Shown: piece after piece, positions 1-6,073 of the stretch
Layout: each line of letters starts with the position of its first letter
How positions within the stretch are numbered: position 1 is the first letter of the stretch
Assembly (NCBI GenBank): GCA_964452115.1
Contig: CAYVKY010000133.1
Coordinates: 1 to 6,091, forward strand
Direction of reading: 5' to 3'
From: CAYVKY01 sp964452115
GTDB taxonomy: Bacteria > Bacteroidota > Ignavibacteria > Tepidaquicellales > Tepidaquicellaceae
DNA: 6,091 bases
Translations under genes and position numbers: made by a program
The notes under the pieces: generated by a model
Seen by the model: only the letters and a program-made list of their open reading frames with translations
Databases searched by the model: none
Told to the model about the DNA's origin: nothing

Positions 1-47
1 TTTATTTACATTGTAATATTTATTTAATTTTTTAAGTTTCATTTATT
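1..47 (+). other. AT-rich leader upstream of polA
   Basis: These 47 nt before the polA start are almost entirely A and T and contain no purine-rich Shine-Dalgarno sequence. A short perfect palindrome, TTACA-T-TGTAA, lies at 6-16. The region probably carries part of the promoter or 5' leader of the polA operon. The window starts too close for a full promoter to be judged, and I could not match a complete -33/-7 or -35/-10 pair. The 5-bp palindrome arms are short enough to be chance in DNA of this composition. Confidence 0.3.
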
Positions 48-2969
48 ATGAGTAAACAGAAAGAGAAACTTTTTTTGATTGATGCGATGGCGATGATTTA
101 TAAATCGTACTTTGCGATGATTTCAAACCCGCTGATAAATTCAAAGGGAAAGAATACATCCGCAATTTACGGTTTTGTGAACTCGCTGATAAAAATTATG
201 GATGACGAAAAGCCCGACCACATTGCGGTATGTTTCGACACAGAGAAGCCGACATTCAGACACGAAAAATATCCGAAATACAAAGCGCAGCGTCAGGAAA
301 TTCCGACAGATATGCCGTGGCAGATTGACAAGGTGAAGGAAATTGTGAAAGCAATGAATGTGCCGCTGATTGAGCTGGAGGGCTTCGAGGCGGATGACAT
401 AATCGGCACGCTTGTGAAACGGGCAGAAAAGGAAGATGTGCTCTCTTATATGGTTACTCCGGACAAGGATTATTATCAGCTTGTGTCCGATAAAACATTT
501 GTTTATAAACCGGTACGCAGCGTTTACGGCAATAGAGTTGCTGAGAGTGAAATCATAGACATTCCGAAAGTTATAGAAAAATTCGGTGTGCCGCCCGAGC
601 GCGTTGTGGATATACTCGGACTTATGGGCGACTCTGCGGATAATATCCCCGGCGTGAAAGGCATCGGCGAAAAAACCGCAAAAGAACTTATCACGGAGTT
701 CGGCACCATCGAAGGCATTTATGAAAACATCGAAAAGATAACGAAGCTCAAGCGCAAAGAAAGTCTCGTACTCCAGAAAGATGATGCATTCCTTGCAAAG
801 TATCTCGTCACAATTGATGTAAACGTTCCGCTCACAATTAATTTTCATTCGCTTCGGGTGACGAAATATAATTTCCCCGATGTAAAGCGCCTCTTAGAAG
901 AAGTGGAATTCAAAGCACTGCTTACAAAAATCACAAAAGTTTATCAGGAAGAAGGCATCCCTGCCGAAACCCCCGAAGAGCCGAAACCGAAACCAATAAT
1001 TTCCGGCGATGATGTTGAACTCAGCATTTCAGGCGAAAAACTTGAATCGCTGAAAGTGGAAATTCCGAAAGCGGAGAAAAAACTTTTAACTGTTAAAACC
1101 AAGCCGCATAAATATTATCCGGTAACGACAAAAGATGATTATCTGCGCCTGATGAAAAAACTTTCGGGAGAAAAACTCATTTCATTCGATACCGAAACCA
1201 CGGATGTTGACCCATTTACTGCGCAGCTTGTCGGAATGTCATTTGCATATAATGAAGACGAAGCGTTTTACGTGCCAGTGAAAATCAATCTTGATGAAGC
1301 CGGCACAGGCGGCGGATTGTTTGAATCGGAAGTGCACGAAGAAAAATCCGCTAAGAACGAAGAAAAAATTCCCGTAAAATTTGCAATCACGCATCTCAAA
1401 CCCATACTCGAATCACGGGACATAAGGAAAGTCGGCCACAATATTAAGTTCGATTATCTGATGATGAGAAACTATGGAATCGAAATGCAGAATATATTTT
1501 TCGATTCGATGATAGGCGGATTTATTTTGAATCAGGAGCAGCAGTACAACATGGATGCAATGAGCGAAAAATATCTGAATTATGAACCCGTTCATATCGA
1601 AGAACTGATAGGCAAAAGAGGCAAGGGGCAGATATCAATGGCTGACGTTGATATTGACAAAATTACGGAATACGCGGCTGAAGATGCAGACGTAACGCTG
1701 CAGTTGTATTATAAAATTAAATACGAACTTCAGAAAATTGATTTATATAAACTCTGTACGGATGTGGAATTTCCGCTGATTAAAGTGCTTGCAGAGATGG
1801 AATTTGCCGGCGTGAAGATTGATGCAAGAATACTGAAAGCGATTGACAAGGAAATTGTAAAGCTCATCGCCGATTACGAAAATAAAATTTATGAACTTGC
1901 CGGAGAAAAGTTTAACATCAATTCCACTGCGCAGCTTGCACGAATTCTATTTGACGTACTGAAACTCGAACCCGTGAAGAAAACCAAAACAGGTTTCTCC
2001 ACCGATTCAAGCGTACTTGAGGAAATCAAATCTCAGCATCAGATTGCAGAAGTGCTTATCAATTACAGAATGCTGACAAAAATAAAATCCACTTACGTTG
2101 AAGGGCTCGGCAAATCAATAAATAAAAAAACCGGAAGAGTGCACACATCATACAATCAGATTGGCGCATCAACGGGCAGGCTGTCGAGCGTGAATCCAAA
2201 TCTGCAGAACATCCCCGTACGCACGGATATCGGACGCACCCTGCGTAAAGCATTTGTTACGGAATCCGATGACTATGTGATGCTTTCGGCGGACTATTCG
2301 CAGATTGAACTCAGAATTATGGCTCACTATTGCAAAGATGAGAATATGATAAATGCATTCAAGAAAAATCAGGACATACACTCGGACACTGCGAAAAGAA
2401 TTTTTTCGGTAGAGCACAAAAAGGACATCACACCTAATATGCGCCGCAAGGCAAAGGAAGTAAACTTCGGTATAATATACGGAATCGGTGCGTTCGGACT
2501 TGCAAGGCGGCTCGAAATCAGGAATACGGAAGCCAAAGATATCATTGACAGATATTTTAATGAATATCCGAAAGTGAAAGAGTATATGGAATACACAAAA
2601 AAATTCGCTCGCGAAAACGGGTTTGTGCAGACGATTACAGGCAGGCGCAGATATCTGAGCCAGATAAATAATCAGAATGCTTCGGCGCGTGCGGAAGATG
2701 AACGCGCGGCAATCAATATGCCGATTCAGGGTACGGCTGCGGATATGATTAAGATTGCAATGAATAATATTTACGAAGAATTTTTAAGAAACAAACTCGA
2801 ATCGAAGATGCTTCTTCAGGTACACGATGAACTTGTATTTGAAGTTAAAAAAAGCGAACTTGAACAGGTTAAGAGTATTGTTCTTCACGAAATGAAAAAT
2901 GCTATTAAACTCGACGTGCCGATTGAGGTTGAAATCGGTGTCGGGAAAAACTGGTATGAAGCACATTGA
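48..2969 (+). CDS. polA: DNA polymerase I, full three-domain form
   Basis: Cytoplasmic repair and Okazaki-fragment polymerase of 973 aa (E. coli PolA is 928). The 5'-nuclease domain (about 1-300) has its metal-binding acidic residues: D12, D64, E114/D116/D117, D139/D141 and D195/D198, followed by the helix-hairpin-helix GVKGIGEKTA. A Pro/Glu/Lys-rich linker (about 308-352) leads to the 3'-5' exonuclease. All three Exo motifs are intact there: D381/E383, N465/D469 and Y542/D546. The polymerase domain has motif A with D749 and steric-gate E754, motif B with R799, K803, F807 and Y811, and motif C with H926, D927 and E928. F807 is the Phe found in E. coli PolA at the position that disfavours dideoxynucleotides. 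It is therefore predicted to proofread, unlike Taq polymerase. A roughly 20-residue acidic/Lys insertion (about 418-442) separates Exo I from Exo II. The ATG at 48 gives the expected N-terminus; there is no Shine-Dalgarno sequence. First gene of a likely three-gene operon. Confidence 0.98.
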   Translation: MSKQKEKLFLIDAMAMIYKSYFAMISNPLINSKGKNTSAIYGFVNSLIKIMDDEKPDHIAVCFDTEKPTFRHEKYPKYKAQRQEIPTDMPWQIDKVKEIVKAMNVPLIELEGFEADDIIGTLVKRAEKEDVLSYMVTPDKDYYQLVSDKTFVYKPVRSVYGNRVAESEIIDIPKVIEKFGVPPERVVDILGLMGDSADNIPGVKGIGEKTAKELITEFGTIEGIYENIEKITKLKRKESLVLQKDDAFLAKYLVTIDVNVPLTINFHSLRVTKYNFPDVKRLLEEVEFKALLTKITKVYQEEGIPAETPEEPKPKPIISGDDVELSISGEKLESLKVEIPKAEKKLLTVKTKPHKYYPVTTKDDYLRLMKKLSGEKLISFDTETTDVDPFTAQLVGMSFAYNEDEAFYVPVKINLDEAGTGGGLFESEVHEEKSAKNEEKIPVKFAITHLKPILESRDIRKVGHNIKFDYLMMRNYGIEMQNIFFDSMIGGFILNQEQQYNMDAMSEKYLNYEPVHIEELIGKRGKGQISMADVDIDKITEYAAEDADVTLQLYYKIKYELQKIDLYKLCTDVEFPLIKVLAEMEFAGVKIDARILKAIDKEIVKLIADYENKIYELAGEKFNINSTAQLARILFDVLKLEPVKKTKTGFSTDSSVLEEIKSQHQIAEVLINYRMLTKIKSTYVEGLGKSINKKTGRVHTSYNQIGASTGRLSSVNPNLQNIPVRTDIGRTLRKAFVTESDDYVMLSADYSQIELRIMAHYCKDENMINAFKKNQDIHSDTAKRIFSVEHKKDITPNMRRKAKEVNFGIIYGIGAFGLARRLEIRNTEAKDIIDRYFNEYPKVKEYMEYTKKFARENGFVQTITGRRRYLSQINNQNASARAEDERAAINMPIQGTAADMIKIAMNNIYEEFLRNKLESKMLLQVHDELVFEVKKSELEQVKSIVLHEMKNAIKLDVPIEVEIGVGKNWYEAH

Positions 2970-2981
2970 CGAAAATAAAAT

Positions 2982-3446
2982 ATGAAAGTTAATACTAAAT
3001 TTGCAGAATGCCTCGTATATAATATCAAGCCGGACGGCACGCCGCAATATCTCGTGCTGAAGCGCAGCTCTACTGCTTATGTATATCCCGATATCTGGCA
3101 GATTGTGACGGGAAGAATTGAAAAAGGCGAAAGCGCACATGAGTGCGCATTCAGGGAAGTGAAGGAAGAAACGGGAATCACGCCGAAAAGATTTTTCGTG
3201 TTCCCGAAAATTAATCAGTTTTATACTCCTAAAAGCGATGCGGTGAATCTGGTACCGGTATTCATTGCAGAAGCGGACACTGATGATGTGACAATATCTT
3301 ATGAACACAGTGATTTTTTCTGGGGAAGTATTGAAGAGGCTTATGAAAAAATTTATTTCGTTACTCAAAAAGAAATTGTGCAGTATTTCAACGGATTTTT
3401 AAAAGACAAAGAATTATTTAAAACTTTAATAGAAATAAAATTATGA
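2982..3446 (+). CDS. Nudix hydrolase, NudB-like
   Basis: A 154-aa cytoplasmic Nudix enzyme, expected to hydrolyse a nucleoside triphosphate or other X-linked diphosphate with a divalent metal. Residues 44-66 match the Nudix box (GX5EX7REUXEEXGU) at every fixed position: G44, E50, R58, E59, E62, E63, G65. Just before it, PDIWQIVTG (36-44) closely resembles the PDFWQSVTG of E. coli NudB, and a C-terminal EHSDFFW segment parallels EHLAYKW in NudB. This favours a dihydroneopterin-triphosphate or dNTP pyrophosphohydrolase, but Nudix substrate prediction from sequence is unreliable, so no symbol is given. The gene starts 12 nt after the polA stop, and its TGA overlaps the hldD ATG as ATGA (3443-3446), so co-transcription and translational coupling are likely. 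No Shine-Dalgarno sequence; A at -3 and T at -1 as in polA and hldD. Family assignment is firm; the substrate is open. Confidence 0.93.
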   Translation: MKVNTKFAECLVYNIKPDGTPQYLVLKRSSTAYVYPDIWQIVTGRIEKGESAHECAFREVKEETGITPKRFFVFPKINQFYTPKSDAVNLVPVFIAEADTDDVTISYEHSDFFWGSIEEAYEKIYFVTQKEIVQYFNGFLKDKELFKTLIEIKL

Positions 3447-4420
3447 TAGTAGTAACAGGCGGAGCAGGATTTATAGGCAGTGCATTAATCTGGAAACTGA
3501 ACCAAATGGGTAGAAGCGACATAATCGTTGTTGACCATTTTACGGATAACGAAAAGTACAAAAATCTTATTCCATTAAAATTTTCGGATGTGATGGACAG
3601 AGCCGAATTTGCAGAAGAAGTTGATAACGGATTTTTGAAGGAATACAAAGTTGAGACTCTGTATCATCTCGGCGCCTGCAGCTCTACAACTCAGCTCGAT
3701 ATGGGATTTCTGCTGAGGAACAATTATGAATATACAAAATTCCTGTGCAACAGTGCATCATTAAGCGGCGTCAGATTTATCTATGCATCCTCCGCTGCCA
3801 CGTACGGAAACGGCAGCAACGGCTACAGCGATGATGAATCGAAGATTGAGCAGCTCCGTCCGCTGAATGCATACGGATATTCAAAGCAGCTCTTCGATGT
3901 TTGGGCGAAAAATAACGGATACCTGAAAGAAATTGTGGGGCTGAAATTTTTTAACGTGTTCGGTCCGAATGAATATCACAAAGGCGATATGCGCAGCATC
4001 GTAAATAAATCTTTCGACCTTATAAAAGAAAAAGGTTTTGCAAAACTTTTCAAATCTTACAGCAGCAGTTATCCCGACGGCGGACAAAGAAGGGATTTTG
4101 TTTATGTCAAGGATGTTGTGGATATGACAATATATTTCGGTGAGAATCCTTCACTGTGCGGCATCTATAATGTCGGAACGGGCAAGGCAAATTCATTCAA
4201 TGATTTTATCAAACCGGTATTCAAGGCAATGAATATCCCCGAAAAGATTGAATATTTTGAAATGCCTGAAGTGCTGCGCGGTAAGTATCAGGATTTCACA
4301 CAAGCCGATATGTCAAAAATAAAAAAAGCAGGTTATAATAAACCTCCGACTGATATCTCCGATGCAGTTATTGATTACGTATCGAATTATATGAACACCC
4401 CCGATCAGTATCTGAAATAA
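3443..4420 (+). CDS. hldD: ADP-L-glycero-D-manno-heptose 6-epimerase
   Basis: A 325-aa NADP-dependent extended short-chain dehydrogenase (E. coli HldD/RfaD is 310 aa). It converts ADP-D-glycero-beta-D-manno-heptose to the L-glycero epimer, the last step in making the heptose donor for the LPS inner core. The Rossmann loop GGAGFIG is at 6-12. HldD-typical blocks follow: GACSSTT, YASSAATYG (114-122), YGYSK with catalytic Y144 and K148, NVFGPNEYHKGDM with K180 (equivalent to E. coli K178), RRDFVYVKD (216-224), and FTQAD (285-289). These signatures separate it from GalE and RmlB relatives. The start overlaps the Nudix stop by four bases (ATGA), implying coupled translation. The TAA stop (4418-4420) touches the stop of the convergent transporter gene with no gap. 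The partner genes gmhA, hldE and gmhB are not in the window, so it is separated from its pathway here. Confidence 0.96.
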   Translation: MIVVTGGAGFIGSALIWKLNQMGRSDIIVVDHFTDNEKYKNLIPLKFSDVMDRAEFAEEVDNGFLKEYKVETLYHLGACSSTTQLDMGFLLRNNYEYTKFLCNSASLSGVRFIYASSAATYGNGSNGYSDDESKIEQLRPLNAYGYSKQLFDVWAKNNGYLKEIVGLKFFNVFGPNEYHKGDMRSIVNKSFDLIKEKGFAKLFKSYSSSYPDGGQRRDFVYVKDVVDMTIYFGENPSLCGIYNVGTGKANSFNDFIKPVFKAMNIPEKIEYFEMPEVLRGKYQDFTQADMSKIKKAGYNKPPTDISDAVIDYVSNYMNTPDQYLK

Positions 4421-5308
4421 TTAAGCAGAAATTTTTTCATTCCTGCCGTAAATGTGAATCATGAATGAGCTCGCGATGGCAATCGCAGAACCTGCGAAAA
4501 ACATCCACGACATAGTTTCCCCAAGAAGCAAATACGAAAACAATATGGCAATTACCGGCGTTGAATTTACCATAGTTGTCATCGTACTTACCGTGAAAAA
4601 TTTTGCGGCATATATAAAAGCAAAATAAGTTAAGAATGACACAACGAGCGAAAGGTATAAGAACGATATGATTCCTGCTGTATTGAAATTTGTGCCCGAA
4701 AGATTGTGAAAGTCCGATATGAAAAACGGAAGATACATTAAAAGTCCGATTGTAAAAGAAATTACAGATGTTTTCAGTGCACCGTATTTGAAAACAAGAT
4801 TATTGCTGAAGACAAGATAGGCAGCCCACGAAATTATTGCACCGAGCAAAAGCAAATCCCCGAACGCAGTTTCCGCCGACCTGTGCGAAATCAAGCCATC
4901 AAAAAAAATCACAAATATTCCGATTATAGACGCAATTATGATAAGTAATTTTTTGAAATTATATTTTTCTTTTCCGATAAATATTGAAATGATGTAGGCA
5001 AAAAGCGGCGAGCACGCTGCCATTGCACCTGAATGCGATGCGCTTGAAAATTTTATTCCGATAAGAAAACACAACTGGTTGATGGGAATCACAAGCGCTC
5101 CGAGCCACAGGAAAGCGGGAATATCTTTTTTGTCAAAACGGTACGTATTTTTCCGCGACAAAAAAACTATATGCAGCAGAACTGCCGCAATCCCGAATCT
5201 TATAAATGCGAAAGAAACGGGAGATATCTGCGTCACAACAATTTTTGCGGTAATTGGAGTAAATGCGTTGCTGAAAATAATGAAAAAAAATAAAAGAGCC
5301 TTTTTCAC
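4421..5308 (-). CDS. EamA/DMT-superfamily membrane transporter
   Basis: A 295-aa inner-membrane protein with the duplicated EamA architecture: repeat 1 at about 4-138 and repeat 2 at about 148-287. I count ten hydrophobic segments, near 4-22, 29-50, 64-85, 91-112, 119-138, 148-168, 179-197, 210-232, 237-262 and 267-287. Family-typical features include the R37-containing second helix, the CSPLFAY stretch (99-105), and the NSTPVIAIL...LLGE block ending at E264. EamA proteins export or import small metabolites such as amino acids or purines; nothing here shows the substrate. The start is GTG (5306-5308). A TAA lies two codons upstream in frame, and the first internal Met (M96) would lose three helices, so GTG is the best choice. 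There is no Shine-Dalgarno sequence, and unlike its neighbours it has T, not A, at -3. The rubrerythrin terminator ends only 9 nt before it. Confidence 0.93.
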   Translation of the reverse strand: MKKALLFFFIIFSNAFTPITAKIVVTQISPVSFAFIRFGIAAVLLHIVFLSRKNTYRFDKKDIPAFLWLGALVIPINQLCFLIGIKFSSASHSGAMAACSPLFAYIISIFIGKEKYNFKKLLIIIASIIGIFVIFFDGLISHRSAETAFGDLLLLGAIISWAAYLVFSNNLVFKYGALKTSVISFTIGLLMYLPFFISDFHNLSGTNFNTAGIISFLYLSLVVSFLTYFAFIYAAKFFTVSTMTTMVNSTPVIAILFSYLLLGETMSWMFFAGSAIAIASSFMIHIYGRNEKISA

Positions 5309-5317
5309 AAATTAGTC

Positions 5318-5357
5318 AAAAAAAAAAGACCGTTTAAAATATTTTTTAAACGGTCTT
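5318..5357 (-). terminator. Intrinsic terminator of rubrerythrin
   Basis: On the minus strand a perfect 14-bp stem (arms 5344-5357 and 5326-5339) closes a 4-nt loop (5340-5343). It runs into an unbroken T tract of ten bases (5318-5327, the first two inside the stem). This is a classic Rho-independent terminator lying 16 nt beyond the rubrerythrin stop. The outer stem half contains the GACCG/CGGTC core and the inner half is all A/T. On the plus strand no T tract follows the hairpin, so it acts in one direction only. It sits between rubrerythrin and the same-strand transporter gene, whose GTG follows 9 nt later, so transporter expression should depend on read-through or on a start site downstream of the hairpin. 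Confidence 0.92.
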
Positions 5358-5372
5358 GTAAAATAATCTGAA

Positions 5373-5909
5373 TTAGAAATTTTCTTCGTAAACTTCAAAA
5401 TACGAAATCGGATGAGCACACACAGGACATGCTTTCGGCGCTTCCTTGCCGAAATGGATGTAACCGCAGTTTCTGCATATCCACATTTTTTCGCCTTCCT
5501 TCATGAAAACTTTTTTATCCTGAATGTTTTTCAGAAGTTTTTGGTATCTTTCTTCGTGATGCTTTTCGATTTCTGCAACCCTTGTAAATAGTTTCGCAAT
5601 TGCCGTGAATCCCTCTTCTTCGGCAACTTTTGCAAATCCGGGATACATTTCTGTCCATTCATAATGTTCCCCGCCTGCAGCTGCCACCAGATTTTTATCC
5701 GTCGTGTCAATTCCGCCTAATTGTTTAAACCATATCTTCGCATGTTCCTTTTCATTGTTGGCGGTTTCTTCAAAGAACGCGGCAATCTGTTCATATCCTT
5801 CCTTCCTTGCTACAGAAGCAAAATAAGTGTATTTGTTTCTTGCTTGTGATTCGCCTGCAAATGCGGCTAATAAATTTTGTTCTGTTTTTGTTCCTTTGAG
5901 TTTTTCCAT
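5373..5909 (-). CDS. rbr: Rubrerythrin
   Basis: A 178-aa cytoplasmic non-haem iron protein that reduces hydrogen peroxide to water in anaerobes and microaerophiles, with electrons coming from rubredoxin or NAD(P)H oxidoreductases. The N-terminal ferritin-like four-helix domain (about 1-132) carries the diiron ligands: E20, the pair E53/H56 (ExxH), E81 and E84 in GGEHYEWTEMYPGF, and a second ExxH pair E115/H118. The C-terminal rubredoxin domain (about 140-178) has the Fe(Cys)4 ligands C145, C148, C161 and C164. All ligands are present, so the protein should be functional. It is about 13 residues shorter than the 191-aa Desulfovibrio protein, the difference falling in the loop before GGEHYEW. 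The ATG (5907-5909) gives the family-typical N-terminus MEKLKGTKTE. There is no Shine-Dalgarno sequence; A at -3 and T at -1. A strong terminator follows, so it is probably a single-gene transcript. Confidence 0.97.
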   Translation of the reverse strand: MEKLKGTKTEQNLLAAFAGESQARNKYTYFASVARKEGYEQIAAFFEETANNEKEHAKIWFKQLGGIDTTDKNLVAAAGGEHYEWTEMYPGFAKVAEEEGFTAIAKLFTRVAEIEKHHEERYQKLLKNIQDKKVFMKEGEKMWICRNCGYIHFGKEAPKACPVCAHPISYFEVYEENF

Positions 5910-5964
5910 AGTTGAACTGATTTTATTTATTTAAGATAAAATAATTTACATTTTTTTTTCAAAA

Positions 5965-5982
5965 AATTTAATACATTAAATT
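5965..5982. promoter_or_regulatory. Inverted repeat upstream of rbr, candidate operator
   Basis: A perfect palindrome AATTTAAT-AC-ATTAAATT, with 8-bp arms and a 2-nt spacer, starts 56 bp upstream of the rubrerythrin start codon. Size and symmetry fit a dimeric repressor site. It resembles, but does not match, the 7-1-7 layout of PerR/Fur boxes, and peroxide regulators control rubrerythrin in several anaerobes. If the candidate promoter at 5987-6016 is real, this site would cover about +1 to +17 of the transcript, a normal repressor position. The region is about 85 percent A/T, so a chance palindrome is possible. It is not a terminator: no G/C in the stem apart from the loop C, and no suitable gene end. 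Confidence 0.4.
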
Positions 5983-5986
5983 CACA

Positions 5987-6002
5987 CAAAATTGATATTT
6001 TG
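5987..6002. promoter_or_regulatory. Second inverted repeat upstream of rbr
   Basis: A perfect inverted repeat CAAAAT-TGAT-ATTTTG, with 6-bp arms and a 4-nt spacer. Its centre lies 21 bp, about two helical turns, from the centre of the palindrome at 5965-5982, so two bound dimers would lie on the same face of the DNA. It overlaps the candidate -7 element of the rubrerythrin promoter. The half-sites of the two repeats do not share a sequence, so one protein binding both is not implied. The arms are short and AT-rich, and chance cannot be excluded. Confidence 0.3.
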
Positions 6003-6016
6003 CACATCTGTCCAAA
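5987..6016 (-). promoter_or_regulatory. Candidate Bacteroidota-type promoter for rbr
   Basis: On the minus strand, TTTG (6013-6016) is followed after 18 nt by CAATTTTG (5987-5994). This fits the Bacteroidota primary-sigma pattern TTTG / TAnnTTTG at -33/-7 with one mismatch and a slightly short spacer. Transcription would begin near 5980, leaving an AT-rich 5' leader of about 70 nt before the rubrerythrin ATG. A weaker alternative lies nearer the gene: TTTTTTG at 5960-5966, a 21-nt spacer, and TATCTTAA at 5931-5938. Both depend on the host belonging to a group that uses this promoter type. Confidence 0.3.
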
Positions 6017-6041
6017 ATAAATTGGGAACTTTAATAAATTG
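6016..6041. repeat. Short direct repeat AATAAATTG
   Basis: The 9-mer AATAAATTG occurs twice, at 6016-6024 and 6033-6041, 17 bp apart start to start. It lies between the rubrerythrin promoter candidate and the possible divergent gene at the right edge. GGGAA follows each copy at a different distance (6024-6028 and 6049-6053). It could be a pair of regulator half-sites, but a 9-bp repeat that is mostly A/T is weak evidence on its own. Confidence 0.25.
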
Positions 6042-6073
6042 ATGATTCGGGAATATATTCAGTGATTATTATT

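Noticed and set aside
6..16. Palindrome TTACA-T-TGTAA upstream of polA as an operator
   Set aside because: Five-base arms in AT-rich DNA are expected by chance, and the full upstream region is not in the window.
141..848. 235-codon open frame on the minus strand inside polA
   Set aside because: It lies entirely antisense to the conserved 5'-nuclease domain, its translation is rich in Cys, His, Phe, Arg and Asn with no recognisable domain, and the plus-strand frame is unmistakable polA. It is a codon-usage shadow.
2784..3368. 194-codon open frame on the minus strand across the polA/Nudix junction
   Set aside because: It is antisense to polA motif C and the Nudix box, both clearly coding on the plus strand, and its translation shows no family features.
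2982..3446. Naming the Nudix gene mutT or nudB
   Set aside because: The Nudix box is certain, and the PDxWQxVTG and EHxxFxW segments favour NudB, but substrate cannot be set from sequence alone within this superfamily.
5079..5315. 78-codon plus-strand open frame opposite the transporter N-terminus and terminator
   Set aside because: It is antisense to the first membrane segments of the EamA protein, and its product looks like a random translation with no supporting context.
5308..5316. TAATTTG on the minus strand as a -7 promoter element for the transporter
   Set aside because: It is one base short of TAnnTTTG and overlaps the GTG codon, so transcription would begin inside the coding sequence. 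No -33 element stands at the right distance because the terminator stem occupies that place.
4421..5909. Reading rubrerythrin and the transporter as one functional unit
   Set aside because: They are on the same strand, but a strong intrinsic terminator separates them and no shared function is evident; adjacency is not enough.
6042..6065. Seven-codon open frame MIREYIQ upstream of the edge ATG, possible leader peptide
   Set aside because: It is short, with no run of regulatory codons and no attenuator-like hairpin visible before the window ends. An ATG followed by a stop this close is common by chance.
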